A stretch of DNA of 44,536 bases from an uncultured Prevotella sp. GTDB lineage: Bacteria; Bacteroidota; Bacteroidia; Bacteroidales; Bacteroidaceae. Positions 24,832 through 33,123 of this stretch are shown piece by piece; the first letter of the stretch is position 1, and every line of letters begins with the position of its first letter. The DNA lies in the NCBI GenBank assembly GCA_900540885.1, contig UQHJ01000015.1:1-44536 (forward strand), written 5' to 3'. The notes below the pieces were generated by a model that saw only the letters and a list, made by a program, of their open reading frames with translations, was not told the origin of the DNA and did not search any database. The translations under genes were made by a program, and so were the position numbers.

Positions 24832-25137
24832 TCACACGTTGACGCGCTGACAGAGGAGCGAAAGCATTCCCTTACTGCGGTTAGGCTCAATGGCCATAAC
24901 GGTGTAGAGGTGTTCGCCCATGAGCTGCACGCGCCACCCCTCACCAATGGGGTGAACATCGCGTATGCGGAAGGTCACGGTGTAAGCGGCAAAGTGTTCG
25001 CCCACCTCTTCGCTCCGATTGCCCGCCCACTTGACGCGCTCTGCCCAGATTATCCGGGTCGGGGTGTAAGTGGTTTGCTCTTCGCCGTATTCGTTCGTAG
25101 TCTGAACAGGGCGAAAGAGTTGTAAGTGATATTTCAT
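24832..25137 (-). CDS. Head-tail adaptor / head closure protein
   Basis: A 101-residue beta-rich protein, MKYHLQLFRPVQTTNEYGEEQTTYTPTRIIWAERVKWAGNRSEEVGE, with the layout of SPP1 gp16-like adaptors (small barrel, ending in a hydrophobic strand). The ATG at 25137 overlaps the upstream stop (ATGA), which decides the start over longer forms. It should close the head after packaging. Confidence 0.75.
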   Translation of the reverse strand: MKYHLQLFRPVQTTNEYGEEQTTYTPTRIIWAERVKWAGNRSEEVGEHFAAYTVTFRIRDVHPIGEGWRVQLMGEHLYTVMAIEPNRSKGMLSLLCQRVNV

Positions 25138-25448
25138 TCCTCCCGCACGCATAGTCTTCTGTATTGTTTGATGATAGATGAAGCGCCCCACGGGATTTCA
25201 CTGTACTGCTGCGGAGCATCGTTTTCGCGGTGGTCGTAAGCCGAGCCTCCTACCAACAGAATAGCTTGCACCAAGGGGGCGGGCAGTGACCCACCGCCCA
25301 TTAGCTTTAGCTCATCGAGTGTGCGGTTTGTAGCGCGCACCACTGAAGCCTCAGCGGCATCAAGGCATTGCTGTAGGTAGTCGTCGTCGTCGCTAAAATC
25401 ATCTGCGCGAACGTGTTTTTTAAATAGGGATAGGGCTACTTCTGACAT
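25134..25448 (-). CDS. Head-tail connector (gp6-like)
   Basis: A 104-residue helical protein: HVRADDFSDDDDYLQQCLDAAEASVVRATNRTLDEL, then PAPLVQAILLVGGSAYDHRENDAP. This is the pattern of gp6/gp15 connectors that form a ring under the portal. It is translationally coupled to the adaptor gene. Confidence 0.85.
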   Translation of the reverse strand: MSEVALSLFKKHVRADDFSDDDDYLQQCLDAAEASVVRATNRTLDELKLMGGGSLPAPLVQAILLVGGSAYDHRENDAPQQYSEIPWGASSIIKQYRRLCVREE

Positions 25449-25616
25449 AATATGAATGTGTGCTTAGTCTCTAAAGATTACTATTTCCATGACTTATCAT
25501 TACAGACGTGGCTCTCCGCGCGCTCCGTTACCCATCACCGAGAAGTTGAAAACTCCTCACCGAGAAGTCGGAAACCCCTCACCGAGAGGTAGAGAGCGCA
25601 TCGCAGAGCGCGTTTT
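25449..25616. repeat. Gap with a 22-bp tandem repeat
   Basis: Three copies of a 22-bp unit that begins TCACCGAGAAGT start at about 25535, 25557 and 25579. GAGCGCG followed by TTTTTT at 25607-25618 can pair with CGCGCTC at 25518, giving a long plus-strand stem. No gene is seen in the gap. Confidence 0.6.
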
Positions 25617-25994
25617 TTACGACATTGCGTACTGTGCCTGCTCTTGCAGTTGCTTGTTGAGCGTGCTTGAGGGGAGGAAAGCGACGTGGAGCGAGCGAAT
25701 GTTCTTCGCGCTTACGTCGTCTTTACTTACCTCGCCCCCTTTTGAACGCAATGTAGTGCGGAATGTGCCAAGTGAGCCAAGCTTTACCATACCGCCACTT
25801 TGTAGCTTTTCGGCAATGGCCTCTTCAAAGGCACAAAGGGCCGTGAGTACGTCGGCATGGGTAAAGGTGGTAGACTCGCTTATGCGCTCGCAAAGTTTGT
25901 CGCGCGTGATAGTGCCGCTATAGCTGATAGCGGGGAAGTAGCGCCACTTTTGGTCGCGTGAGTTCTTGATGCTACGTGTTACTAATTTAATCAT
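25617..25994 (-). CDS. HU/IHF-like DNA-binding protein, copy 1
   Basis: A 125-residue protein whose core follows the HU fold: ITRDKLCERISESTTFTHADVLTALCAFEEAIAEKLQSGGMVKLGSLGTFRTTLRSKG. The ...V-LGSLGTFR turn is the HU signature. The usual arm with the Pro tip is changed (SLHVAFLPSSTLNKQL). This is the HU-HIG-like form found in Bacteroidota. It lies between the capsid and connector genes and overlaps the next gene by 4 bp (ATGA). A role in DNA packaging or the head interior is an inference. Confidence 0.8.
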   Translation of the reverse strand: MIKLVTRSIKNSRDQKWRYFPAISYSGTITRDKLCERISESTTFTHADVLTALCAFEEAIAEKLQSGGMVKLGSLGTFRTTLRSKGGEVSKDDVSAKNIRSLHVAFLPSSTLNKQLQEQAQYAMS

Positions 25995-26413
25995 GCTTGT
26001 TGCGTTTTATCGGTTTTCTTCTTGTTGGCTTTATAGACATTCTTAAAATCGACGTTCTGGAGTAATAGCTTATTATTAATCCACGTCGAAGGCACGTAGC
26101 GCACGCGAGCTTTCTTGACGAGTTGACTGCTTACATCGTCTTTGATCTCAACGCCTACTGACTTCGCTGTAAGGCGAAACGCCCCCAATGAGCCAAGGCG
26201 AACGGTGTAACCCGATAGCAACGCGTGGAGGATTTGTCGCTCAAGTTCTTTCAGCACACCCATAGCGTCGGCACGCGTGAGGGTACACTTCGCGCTGATT
26301 TCTGCTGCCAAGAGTTCGAAGTCGGTAACGGCCGCAGGTAGGGGCGCGGGGTAGAACATGTTCTCGCCAGTCTTAAAGTTTTTGCGAGCGAGGGGTTTGT
26401 ATAGATAGGTCAT
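25991..26413 (-). CDS. HU/IHF-like DNA-binding protein, copy 2
   Basis: A 140-residue paralogue of the gene downstream: DFELLAAEISAKCTLTRADAMGVLKELERQILHALLSGYTVRLGSLGAFRLTAKS, then VRYVPSTWINNKLL. Residues about 30-110 form the HU-like domain; the C-terminus is Lys-rich (KANKKKTDKTQQ). The tandem pair could form a heterodimer like IHF. It sits just downstream of the capsid gene, after hairpin repeat A3. Confidence 0.8.
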   Translation of the reverse strand: MTYLYKPLARKNFKTGENMFYPAPLPAAVTDFELLAAEISAKCTLTRADAMGVLKELERQILHALLSGYTVRLGSLGAFRLTAKSVGVEIKDDVSSQLVKKARVRYVPSTWINNKLLLQNVDFKNVYKANKKKTDKTQQA

Positions 26414-26416
26414 AGG

Positions 26417-26540
26417 AAATGTGCAAATGTGTGGTTAATGTGCGAATGTGCAAATGTGCGAATGATTGAATGATGTTTTAAATACTCAGCGTACAAAGGC
26501 GACAATTTGCACATTTGCACATTTGCACATTTGCACATTG
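26417..26540. repeat. Hairpin repeat A3 (7-mer arms)
   Basis: The arms are AATGTGCAAATGTG / GCACATTTGCACATT units; the centre is ATTGAATGATGTTTTAAATAC, then CAGCGTACAAAGGCGACAA. It fills the whole gap between the capsid stop and the second HU-like gene. Confidence 0.85.
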
Positions 26541-26541
26541 G

Positions 26542-27657
26542 TTAGGCGCCTGCAGCGCATTTGCCCAGTGCAAAGGCTTCGGGGCGAAGCGTAGTCGTGC
26601 CGTAGTTGACGTTGAGTACGAAGTCAACGGCATCCTTGCGAGCCTGGCTATAGGGGTCGATGATAAACGAGATGTCGCCGAACATGCCCATGGGCTGGTA
26701 GCGCCAGTCGCCAAGACCTACGAAGCCTTCACCAATGTAGTGAGTGCAGAAGACGGGGAGACCCGCGATGTGGTCGTTCTCACATACCATGATGCCAGAG
26801 CCAGCGTCCTTCGGAGTGGCTTCGGCAATGGCCTTCTGCGCTTGTGTCATAACCCAGCACAAGTTGCTACCGTCAACGCCAGAGGCCAACACGGTAGCCT
26901 TCATCTTGTTGAAGTCGGCAAAGGTAGGAGTAGCGCTCAGCGCGGTCGGCTTAGTAGCCTTCGCCACGAATGGGCCTACTAACGTAGTAGCCGCGGTAGC
27001 CTTCGTGGTAGAGAACAAAATCTTGTTCAACAACATGGCTACTGACTGAGGCATCACTTTCTTCACGATCGTTTCGATGATGCCCTCCGTCTGGATAATC
27101 GTCTGACGCGTTACAGGAATGGCCACGCCAATGCGCTGAGGTGAAGCGGTGAGCTTAGAGAGTTTAATCTTCGTGTCGGTGAGCGCAACGCCCTCGCCTT
27201 GGATTTGTGCCTCAACGGCCTCGTAGGTGGGCCATACGTAGTCACCCGCCAAACCTGTAGGCATGGGGAGACCTACCTTGTCGAGGATTAAGCCCTCTAC
27301 CAATGGGTCGAGGATGTCTTGTATCTTGAGCGGAATGATGCCGCCCGAAGTGGCGTCGCTCACGAGCATGAGGTCGCGCATGAAGACGATTTGCGTCTGT
27401 CGGCCAGCCTCCATGTTCTCACGCACCAATTTGTTGGCGTCAGCAATAAGGTTGGGGTTCTGCTGCGCTTGAGCGGCTTCAGCTTGCATACGCATGCGGA
27501 GCAACTCATTGTCGCGCACTAAGGCTTCGTACTCTGCGCTCTCTGCGTCAGTGCGTTCGCGCTTTTCCGTCTCGCAGAGGTCGGCAATGGCCGAGATGCG
27601 AGCGCAGTTCTTTTGGTATTTGTCAACGATTTGACGTACCGTAAGTTTTTTGTTCAT
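26542..27657 (-). CDS. HK97-fold major capsid protein
   Basis: A 371-residue protein. Residues 1-95 form a coiled-coil scaffold (delta) domain (QKNCARISAIADLCETEKRERTDAESAEYEALVRDNELL). The capsid domain follows: SGGIIPLKIQDILDPLVEGLILDKVGLP, then LTASPQRIGVAIPVTRQTI, and a C-terminal P-domain-like GDISFIIDPYSQARKDAVDFVLNVNYGTT. The preceding protease gene would cut the scaffold during maturation. Length is usual for the family. Confidence 0.9.
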   Translation of the reverse strand: MNKKLTVRQIVDKYQKNCARISAIADLCETEKRERTDAESAEYEALVRDNELLRMRMQAEAAQAQQNPNLIADANKLVRENMEAGRQTQIVFMRDLMLVSDATSGGIIPLKIQDILDPLVEGLILDKVGLPMPTGLAGDYVWPTYEAVEAQIQGEGVALTDTKIKLSKLTASPQRIGVAIPVTRQTIIQTEGIIETIVKKVMPQSVAMLLNKILFSTTKATAATTLVGPFVAKATKPTALSATPTFADFNKMKATVLASGVDGSNLCWVMTQAQKAIAEATPKDAGSGIMVCENDHIAGLPVFCTHYIGEGFVGLGDWRYQPMGMFGDISFIIDPYSQARKDAVDFVLNVNYGTTTLRPEAFALGKCAAGA

Positions 27658-27695
27658 AATCGTAATGAATGAATTGTTATTAAATGGTTAATGCT

Positions 27696-28358
27696 TTAAA
27701 GTGATTGCTTTGCCGCGCTGCGCATGGCCTTTACTTGTTCCTCGACGCGGAGGGCGGCAGCGTTGTCTGTTGAGGGGGCGGGGGTCAATCCGCGTAGGTC
27801 GCGTGCGTTTACTTCCGTGTCGGGATAGGCGGGCATGGGCGTGAGCGTAAAGTCGTAGATGCCACGAATAGCATGAATGGTGTAAAGCGTTTCAGCCTTT
27901 CCCGTCTCCTTGTTTTTGGTCGTCTCGCTCGTCACGTCGGGTTGGCGGTACGAACAAGAGAACATGAAGGAGCAGCCATCGATGTCGCCACGTCGTACGA
28001 GTTCGAGCGCGCGGTCGCCGTCGTCGGTGTTGGGCGCATCGAAGGAGAAGTGGACGCCCCGCTCGTCAATGTCGTACTGTAGCGTACCCTCTCCGCGCTT
28101 GCTGCGTGCAAGCAATGTGGCAAAGTCGTGGTTCATGGTCATCTTGATGTCGCAGCCGTCGAGTAGGTCCTTCGTTATGGCTTCGGGGGCTATCTGTTCG
28201 CGCACGACTTCGTCCTCGTCCTCCCATAGTGGGGCAGAGGGCGTGTTGAACAAAATGGCATATCCCTCTATCGTGCGGCTTTCGCCCTCGCCCTCGCTGC
28301 CTTGACGGCTGCGCACGTGGACGGTGCCTGAGGAGTGGAATTGTAATTGCTTATTCAT
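27696..28358 (-). CDS. HK97-type prohead protease
   Basis: A 220-residue protein. Family features are RTIEGYAILFNTPS, the catalytic His in MTMNHD, the catalytic Ser in IDGCSFMFSC, and IRGIYDFTLTPMPAYPDTEVNAR. It should cleave the capsid scaffold and itself inside the prohead. The place between portal and capsid is standard. Confidence 0.92.
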   Translation of the reverse strand: MNKQLQFHSSGTVHVRSRQGSEGEGESRTIEGYAILFNTPSAPLWEDEDEVVREQIAPEAITKDLLDGCDIKMTMNHDFATLLARSKRGEGTLQYDIDERGVHFSFDAPNTDDGDRALELVRRGDIDGCSFMFSCSYRQPDVTSETTKNKETGKAETLYTIHAIRGIYDFTLTPMPAYPDTEVNARDLRGLTPAPSTDNAAALRVEEQVKAMRSAAKQSL

Positions 28359-28365
28359 AAGGTGT

Positions 28366-28484
28366 AAATGTGCTAATGTGCTAATGTGGGAATGTGCTAA
28401 TGTGGGAATGTGCTAATGTGGGAATGAGTGGCGCAGCCATTAGCATATTAACACATTAGCATATTAACACATTAGCATATTAAT
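28366..28484. repeat. Hairpin repeat B2 (7-mer arms, inverted orientation)
   Basis: The left arm is tandem AATGTGCTAATGTGGG units, and the right arm is CATATTAACACATTAG units. The centre, GAGTGGCGCAGC, is the reverse complement of the B1 centre, so this copy is flipped. It fills the portal-protease gap. Confidence 0.85.
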
Positions 28485-28492
28485 AATGTGTG

Positions 28493-29707
28493 TTAGTTGT
28501 CGGTGGTTGAGTTTGCCTCCATTTCGTTCAGTGCTTTCAAGTTGGCACTAACTAAGGGGCGGTCGCCGCCCTCGACGGGGGGCATGTTCTCAGCGCGTCG
28601 CCAGTCGTTGACGGTGTAGATGCCTGCTGCTATCGTCTGCGTCTGATACTGCACGCGGCTCGCGAGGTCGCACGCATAGAGGCTGCGACGGTCGAACTCA
28701 AAGCGGCGCTCACAACAGAGCGAAGGCTCGATGAGTTTGCGGTGGAGTTCGCTCTCTATCTTACGGAGTAGGGGGTTGAGCGTGTTGGAGAGGAAAGCAA
28801 CGTTGGCCATTTCGGCACTCTTGTAATTGTTGCTCGTGTCGTCAAAGACGAATGAGGGGTGTACCCCGAAGAAGCGACACAACTCGCGTACCGTAAACTT
28901 TCGGCTTTCGAGGAATTGCATGTCGGTGCTGGAGAGCGAGAGTTGGTTGAACTTTACTTGTCCTGGTAGGCTGACGATCTTCTTCCCTTCGGAGAATGAT
29001 TGGTCGAGGTCGGTAGCCGTCTTGGCCAATTCGTCGTCTTGATAGTCGCCAAATCCGCGCACGCTCGTGTCGTTGCCTACGATGCCGCGCACGTTGCCTC
29101 CATTGGCAAATCGGTTGAGCGTCTCATTATCGCCTGTAGCGGCTATCTGCGTAGTAAGGCGCGCAAAGGTCAGGGTGCTGACGCCCTGCTGGCCGTCGAT
29201 GGTGAGGTTTTTGAGGTGTACGACTTCGTCCTCAGCGAAGGTGCCGCTAAGGCGGTTGGTCATGTCCATTACCGTGTAGGTGCGATTAATGGTGTCGTGG
29301 CTCACGGTGTTAGGTTGGCAAAGCACAAGGCGATCTACCTCAAGCGAGGGCGAGTATTGCGGCACGATGTAGGCATTACCCGTCAGCAACATCTGTTGCA
29401 CGGCTTGCGCCCAGAAGTCGAACGCGGAGTAAAGCTCGTTGGGCTGCACGCTCAATAGGTAGTGGAGGCGCGACTGGCGGTCGTCGACGAATATGCCGCC
29501 CTTTAGCTTCATATAGCGGAGGGGCAAGTTGGCCACACTCTCTGAAAGTAAACGCACGCAGCGATAGACGGTGCTAACGGCCAAGGGGTCAGCCGCTGCG
29601 GAGGTGAAAAGCGGCAAAGCCCCCGAGCGGACAGTCCTACCCTCTGGCGATGAGTTAACACCCTCGCTGCTGCGTTTTATCTTGAATAGTCTGCGTAATA
29701 CGTTCAT
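28493..29707 (-). CDS. HK97-type portal protein
   Basis: A 404-residue protein with family motifs AVSTVYRCVRLLSESVANLPL, LLTGNAYIV, AEDEVVHLKN, FTVRELCRFFGVHPSFVFDD and YKSAEMANVAFLSNTLNPLL. It forms the dodecameric ring through which TerL packages DNA. It is separated from terL by about 970 bp that hold two orphan hicB-like genes, an unusual interruption of the terL-portal pair. Confidence 0.92.
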   Translation of the reverse strand: MNVLRRLFKIKRSSEGVNSSPEGRTVRSGALPLFTSAAADPLAVSTVYRCVRLLSESVANLPLRYMKLKGGIFVDDRQSRLHYLLSVQPNELYSAFDFWAQAVQQMLLTGNAYIVPQYSPSLEVDRLVLCQPNTVSHDTINRTYTVMDMTNRLSGTFAEDEVVHLKNLTIDGQQGVSTLTFARLTTQIAATGDNETLNRFANGGNVRGIVGNDTSVRGFGDYQDDELAKTATDLDQSFSEGKKIVSLPGQVKFNQLSLSSTDMQFLESRKFTVRELCRFFGVHPSFVFDDTSNNYKSAEMANVAFLSNTLNPLLRKIESELHRKLIEPSLCCERRFEFDRRSLYACDLASRVQYQTQTIAAGIYTVNDWRRAENMPPVEGGDRPLVSANLKALNEMEANSTTDN

Positions 29708-29800
29708 ACCCTACGCGCAAAAGGTGTGTAGGTGGTACCACCTTTTGGCGTTTTTTGGAGAAAAAAGTGAGAGTTGGGGAAAATAATGTAACATTGTTGC

Positions 29801-29830
29801 TATATTTGCAGTGTTTAAAACAATGTTCAC
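29801..29830 (+). promoter_or_regulatory. Promoter and operator-like site of an orphan hicB-like gene
   Basis: TATATTTG at 29801-29808 is an exact -7 box. At 29816-29830, TAAAACAATGTTCAC matches 12 of 15 bases of the palindrome GTAAACAATGTTTAC at 41804-41818 beside the repressor, and both are followed by CGAA. A repressor operator is possible. Confidence 0.5.
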
Positions 29831-29888
29831 CGAAAGATTCCTCAAGGTATCAGTTGGTTTAGACAAAGCGGTAAAACATTAATACAAT

Positions 29889-30101
29889 ATGAAAAAGGAG
29901 AAAGTTATAGTGACGGTCGAAAAGGATACTGACGGTCGTTTCGCTTGTTACGTTGATAAAGAGTTCGCGCACTTTGGCCTTGCAGGATATGGCAACACGG
30001 TAGCCGAAGCAAAGGCCGACTTATATGCGTGTTACAACGAAATGAAGGAGTTAGAAGAGGCAGAAGGGCGTAGCATTCCTGATTTGGAATTCACCTTTTA
30101 A
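29889..30101 (+). CDS. Orphan HicB-like protein
   Basis: A 70-residue protein, MKKEKVIVTVEKDTDGRFACYVDKEFAHFGLAGYGNTVAEAKADLYACYNEM, with only the HicB partial RNase H fold and no DNA-binding tail. No hicA lies beside it. It is read opposite to the head genes, with its own promoter and terminator (30139-30166), so it is probably expressed in the lysogen. It may neutralise HicA toxins of this or other elements; that is an inference. Confidence 0.75.
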   Translation: MKKEKVIVTVEKDTDGRFACYVDKEFAHFGLAGYGNTVAEAKADLYACYNEMKELEEAEGRSIPDLEFTF

Positions 30102-30138
30102 TGCCATTAAATAAAACGTTTTTAGACACATTTATTTT

Positions 30139-30166
30139 GCCACGCGCGCTTGCCGCGTGGCTTTTT
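30139..30166 (+). terminator. Intrinsic terminator of the orphan hicB-like gene
   Basis: GCCACGCG...CGCGTGGC stem followed by TTTTT. Confidence 0.85.
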
Positions 30167-30170
30167 ATTG

Positions 30171-30252
30171 TATCTTTGTAAGGTAACTAATAATTAAACA
30201 ACTCATAATAATCAACGATACCTCTCGTTGTGAAACGCGGAGTATCTTTTTT
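30171..30252 (+). ncRNA. Candidate small RNA with own promoter and terminator
   Basis: TATCTTTG at 30171-30178 is an exact -7 box just after the previous terminator. About 40-70 bp later, GATAC-CTC...GAG-TATC forms a hairpin (30217-30246) followed by six T residues. There is no open frame in between. A transcript of roughly 65-75 nt is predicted. The part 30253-30295 has no feature that I can see. Confidence 0.4.
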
Positions 30253-30295
30253 ATCCCACTTTTTTCATTTTTCTATTTTTCGTATTAAAGTAAAA

Positions 30296-30325
30296 GCGCC
30301 CCACCATTGTTACATGGTGGGGCGC
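30296..30325 (-). terminator. Terminator of the leftward orphan hicB-like gene
   Basis: GCGCCCCACCAT-TGTTAC-ATGGTGGGGCGC is a perfect 12-bp stem; on the minus strand it is followed by TTTTA. Confidence 0.75.
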
Positions 30326-30363
30326 TCGATTGTTTTGCGCCCTCAGGTGGCGGGCGCGATGTG

Positions 30364-30588
30364 TCAAATAACTATATCGTAACAGAAGTCAAACTCTACT
30401 TCTTCAAATGCTTCGTTATGGCTCTTGTAGTATTCTTTTGTCTCGTTGTAATAAGTCATGAAGTCGTCCTTAGCTTCATCAAGTGTTGCACCCTCAGCCG
30501 TTATAAGATAAGATAGCGTATCGTCGTCCATATAAATACTATAGCGCCCCTCTGAGGAACGCTCGATAATTGCTTTTACTTCTTTCAT
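30364..30588 (-). CDS. Second orphan HicB-like protein
   Basis: A 74-residue protein, MKEVKAIIERSSEGRYSIYMDDDTLSYLITAEGATLDEAKDDFMTYYNETKEYY, again only the HicB fold. The ATG at 30588 is chosen because it lies behind a very good promoter (30622-30652); a longer frame would start upstream of it. It converges on the other orphan. Its leader TTTGCATTGTTCTAATAA is the same as that of the left hicA, so both may respond to the same regulator. Confidence 0.75.
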   Translation of the reverse strand: MKEVKAIIERSSEGRYSIYMDDDTLSYLITAEGATLDEAKDDFMTYYNETKEYYKSHNEAFEEVEFDFCYDIVI

Positions 30589-30621
30589 TGTTTCTTCCTG
30601 CTTTTCGTTATTAGAACAATG

Positions 30622-30652
30622 CAAAGATACTATTATCCGTATTAATGGCAAA
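30622..30652 (-). promoter_or_regulatory. Promoter of the second orphan hicB-like gene
   Basis: On the minus strand: TTTG (30649-30652), 19-bp spacer, TATCTTTG (30622-30629). It lies just past the stop of terL. Confidence 0.75.
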
Positions 30653-30676
30653 GGGCTACAAATTGATACGCTTTTC

Positions 30677-32383
30677 TTACCGCTCATAATCTATAAACAG
30701 TCTCAAACACATGAGCATCGTTATGAGTCCGTCAATCTTTTGATAGCGAGCGCGCTTAATGGGCTTAGAGTTGCCGAGGTTGTCGGTGTCGAGTATGGCA
30801 TTGCCAAAGCAGTAGGCGTTAATCGGGTTAGGATTGATGAAGATATGCCCCGTCTTGCAGCCATGCTCAAAGGATTGGACGGGGGCGGTAAAGTTGCCAT
30901 ACGTCTGCTTCACTCCGCGCAACACGTCACGCGCACCTGATGCGGCCAACATGTTGATAAGTTCTTGGCTCTTCCAAGGGTCGTAACCAATAGAGAGTAT
31001 GCGCACGGAGCGGTTGACGCGCAACACGTAGTCGACGATCGTGCGGTAATTGATGACAGGGCCTTGCGTCAGCGTGAGGTGGCCCTCGGCGGCCCACTTG
31101 CGGTAAAGGCGCTCGTTGGGGTGGCCCGCCAGGGCTTCATCGGGGAAGAAGTAGGCCGTGTGGAAGGTGAACGACTTCTCTTCGGGCGAGTAGAAACCTG
31201 TCGTCACGGCCGAGAAGTCGTCGCTCTCGCTCAAGTCGATAGCCACCATTGCATCGGGGCGGCCCTTGATCGCGTCGAGCGTGAAGGGACGCATGATCTC
31301 GGTGGCGAGGGTGGCCGTTATCCATGAGCGCTGCTGCTGTTCGGCATAGACGTTGAGCAACTTCGTGCGAAAGGCCAACATCGCCTCCGCACCGTCGCGA
31401 CGCGCTGCACGATATTCGGCTTCGTAAAATTCGAGGCTAACGGTCACGCCCATGTGGGGGTGGACCTTGCGCCACGTAGAGGGTTGGTCTTCGGGGTCGT
31501 CGACGTCGGGTTCGAAGAGGTGGGCAAATACGCTGTCGTCGTCCACCTCGCCCAGTAGCAGACGCTTGTAGCCCTGCAACTTGGCGTAGAATGGGCCTTC
31601 AAACACGTCGCTCGCAGTGGTGATGATCACCGTGAGGGGGTTCTGCCTAACGCCCATAGAGGTAGTAAGCACGGTGAGTAGCTCATTGGTGCGCGCTTGG
31701 GAGTATTCGTCGATGAGGACGGTCGAGGCGTTCAATCCGTCCTTGGTGCGGCTGTTGCCTGTCAGACACTGAGCAAAGGCCGTGCGGTCCTGCCGTCGGC
31801 TCTTAATCACGTCTTCATTCACCGTATAGCGTAAGCCGCGCGGGTCGAGCCTACGCACGCAGCCGCGCAGGACGTTAAAGCCTTTCTTCGCTTGGTCGTA
31901 AGAGTTGGCGCCAAAGTAGCACTCGGCGTTGGCGTCGCCAAAGAAAAGGTCGTAAAGGGGGAAGGCTGCACCTGAGGTAGTCTTCGAAAACTTTCGGGGT
32001 ACGAACAGACATACCTCACGCACGATGCGACGCCCCCGTTGCCAAAAGCCATATACGGCCGCAAACTGGAAGCACTGAACGGGCGTCAACTTATAGTGCT
32101 GCATGCCTTCCTTGCCAGGGAAGTAGAGCGACTCGTAGAAGAGGTAGAAGCGACGCACCTTGCGAGCGTCAAGCCCATAACGCTTCACCATACGCAGGAA
32201 ACGCTCAACGGCCAACTGCTCCCAAAGGTTATGCTCGGTGGGGCTGTCGCGCACCATTGATACGTACACGTAGAGCCGAGGGTCGACCGCCTCAAGGTGG
32301 TACGACTCCAACGATTTAGCAGCGAGCGAACGCGATACGCGCTGCTTCTCCTCTCGATAGCGGTGGGCTTCTTCTTCGGTCAT
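30677..32383 (-). CDS. Terminase large subunit
   Basis: A 568-residue HK97-type TerL. The ATPase has a deviant Walker A, VPRKFSKTT, and a Walker B with catalytic Glu, STVLIDEYSQ; a coupling motif (LTVIITTASD) follows. The nuclease domain from about residue 370 has VAIDLSESDDFSAV and later Asp residues. It should drive DNA into the prohead and cut it. Its gene follows terS after hairpin B3. Confidence 0.95.
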   Translation of the reverse strand: MTEEEAHRYREEKQRVSRSLAAKSLESYHLEAVDPRLYVYVSMVRDSPTEHNLWEQLAVERFLRMVKRYGLDARKVRRFYLFYESLYFPGKEGMQHYKLTPVQCFQFAAVYGFWQRGRRIVREVCLFVPRKFSKTTSGAAFPLYDLFFGDANAECYFGANSYDQAKKGFNVLRGCVRRLDPRGLRYTVNEDVIKSRRQDRTAFAQCLTGNSRTKDGLNASTVLIDEYSQARTNELLTVLTTSMGVRQNPLTVIITTASDVFEGPFYAKLQGYKRLLLGEVDDDSVFAHLFEPDVDDPEDQPSTWRKVHPHMGVTVSLEFYEAEYRAARRDGAEAMLAFRTKLLNVYAEQQQRSWITATLATEIMRPFTLDAIKGRPDAMVAIDLSESDDFSAVTTGFYSPEEKSFTFHTAYFFPDEALAGHPNERLYRKWAAEGHLTLTQGPVINYRTIVDYVLRVNRSVRILSIGYDPWKSQELINMLAASGARDVLRGVKQTYGNFTAPVQSFEHGCKTGHIFINPNPINAYCFGNAILDTDNLGNSKPIKRARYQKIDGLITMLMCLRLFIDYER

Positions 32384-32390
32384 TCTGATA

Positions 32391-32545
32391 ATGTGCTAAT
32401 GTGATAATGTGGTAATATGCTAATGTGCTAATGTGATAATGTGATAATGTGCTAATGCGATAATGTGGTAATGTGCTAATATGCTAAGGATTGTGCCACT
32501 CATTAGCACATTAACACATTAGCATATTAACACATTAGCATATTC
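32391..32545. repeat. Hairpin repeat B3 (7-mer arms)
   Basis: The left arm is about a dozen TAATGTG[C/A/G] units, the right arm ATTAGCACATTAACAC units, and the centre AGGATTGTGCCACTC. It fills the terS-terL gap. Confidence 0.85.
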
Positions 32546-32554
32546 ACTCATTCT

Positions 32555-32902
32555 CTACTGTTCATTAATGAGCTTTTGGGTTAAGTCTATCAATGGGTCG
32601 GAACTCTGGTCGGTGGTCAACTCCTCAGTGGTGAGTTGCAACTGCTTCATCTGTCGCGTGACGGAGGCTTGTGCGTCGCGCTGAATTTTAAACACGGGGT
32701 GGGGCTGCATCTTGCGGCCGTAGCGTGTTTCCTCCCATACGACGGTGGTATCGAGGCGGTCAATCTCATCAGTGGCAAGTTCGAGCGTGCGCATAGCTCC
32801 TGCCAACGATTGTATCTGCATTTCGAGGCTGGTGTTATAAGTACCCGACTTTTTGAGTGCCTTGGTGATGCGGGCATACCATTGTTTGGTGGTGCGTGCC
32901 AT
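32555..32902 (-). CDS. Terminase small subunit (P27-like)
   Basis: A 115-residue helical protein: MARTTKQWYARITKALKKSGTYNTSLEMQIQSLAGAMRTLELATDEID, then FKIQRDAQASVTRQMKQLQL. Length and place before terL fit the P27 family, which recognises the packaging site. Confidence 0.8.
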   Translation of the reverse strand: MARTTKQWYARITKALKKSGTYNTSLEMQIQSLAGAMRTLELATDEIDRLDTTVVWEETRYGRKMQPHPVFKIQRDAQASVTRQMKQLQLTTEELTTDQSSDPLIDLTQKLINEQ

Positions 32903-32904
32903 AG

Positions 32905-33027
32905 TGTTAATGTGCTAATTTGCTAATTTGCTAATTTGCTAATGTGGCCAATGTGCTGCTAATAGGCTAATGAGTTAAGGATTGTGCCACTCATTAGCAC
33001 ATTAACACATTAGCATATTGGCACATT
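32905..33027. repeat. Hairpin repeat B4 (7-mer arms)
   Basis: Left arm TTAATGTGCTAATTTGCTAA units, right arm ATTAGCACATTAACAC units, centre AGGATTGTGCCACTC (as in B3). It starts 3 bp from the terS start. Confidence 0.85.
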
Positions 33028-33123
33028 CAGCATTCTGTGAAATATTGTTTAAGGGTGTTGAATTGCCCAAAGTTCCATAAATCGAAAAAAATGCTCGCGC
33101 AAAAAAAAGGGTTTGGGCGAGGT

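Noticed and set aside
28366..32545. Tandem short repeats that could look like CRISPR arrays
   Set aside because: The units are about 7 bp with no spacers of even length, and each array is one arm of a palindrome; no cas genes are present.
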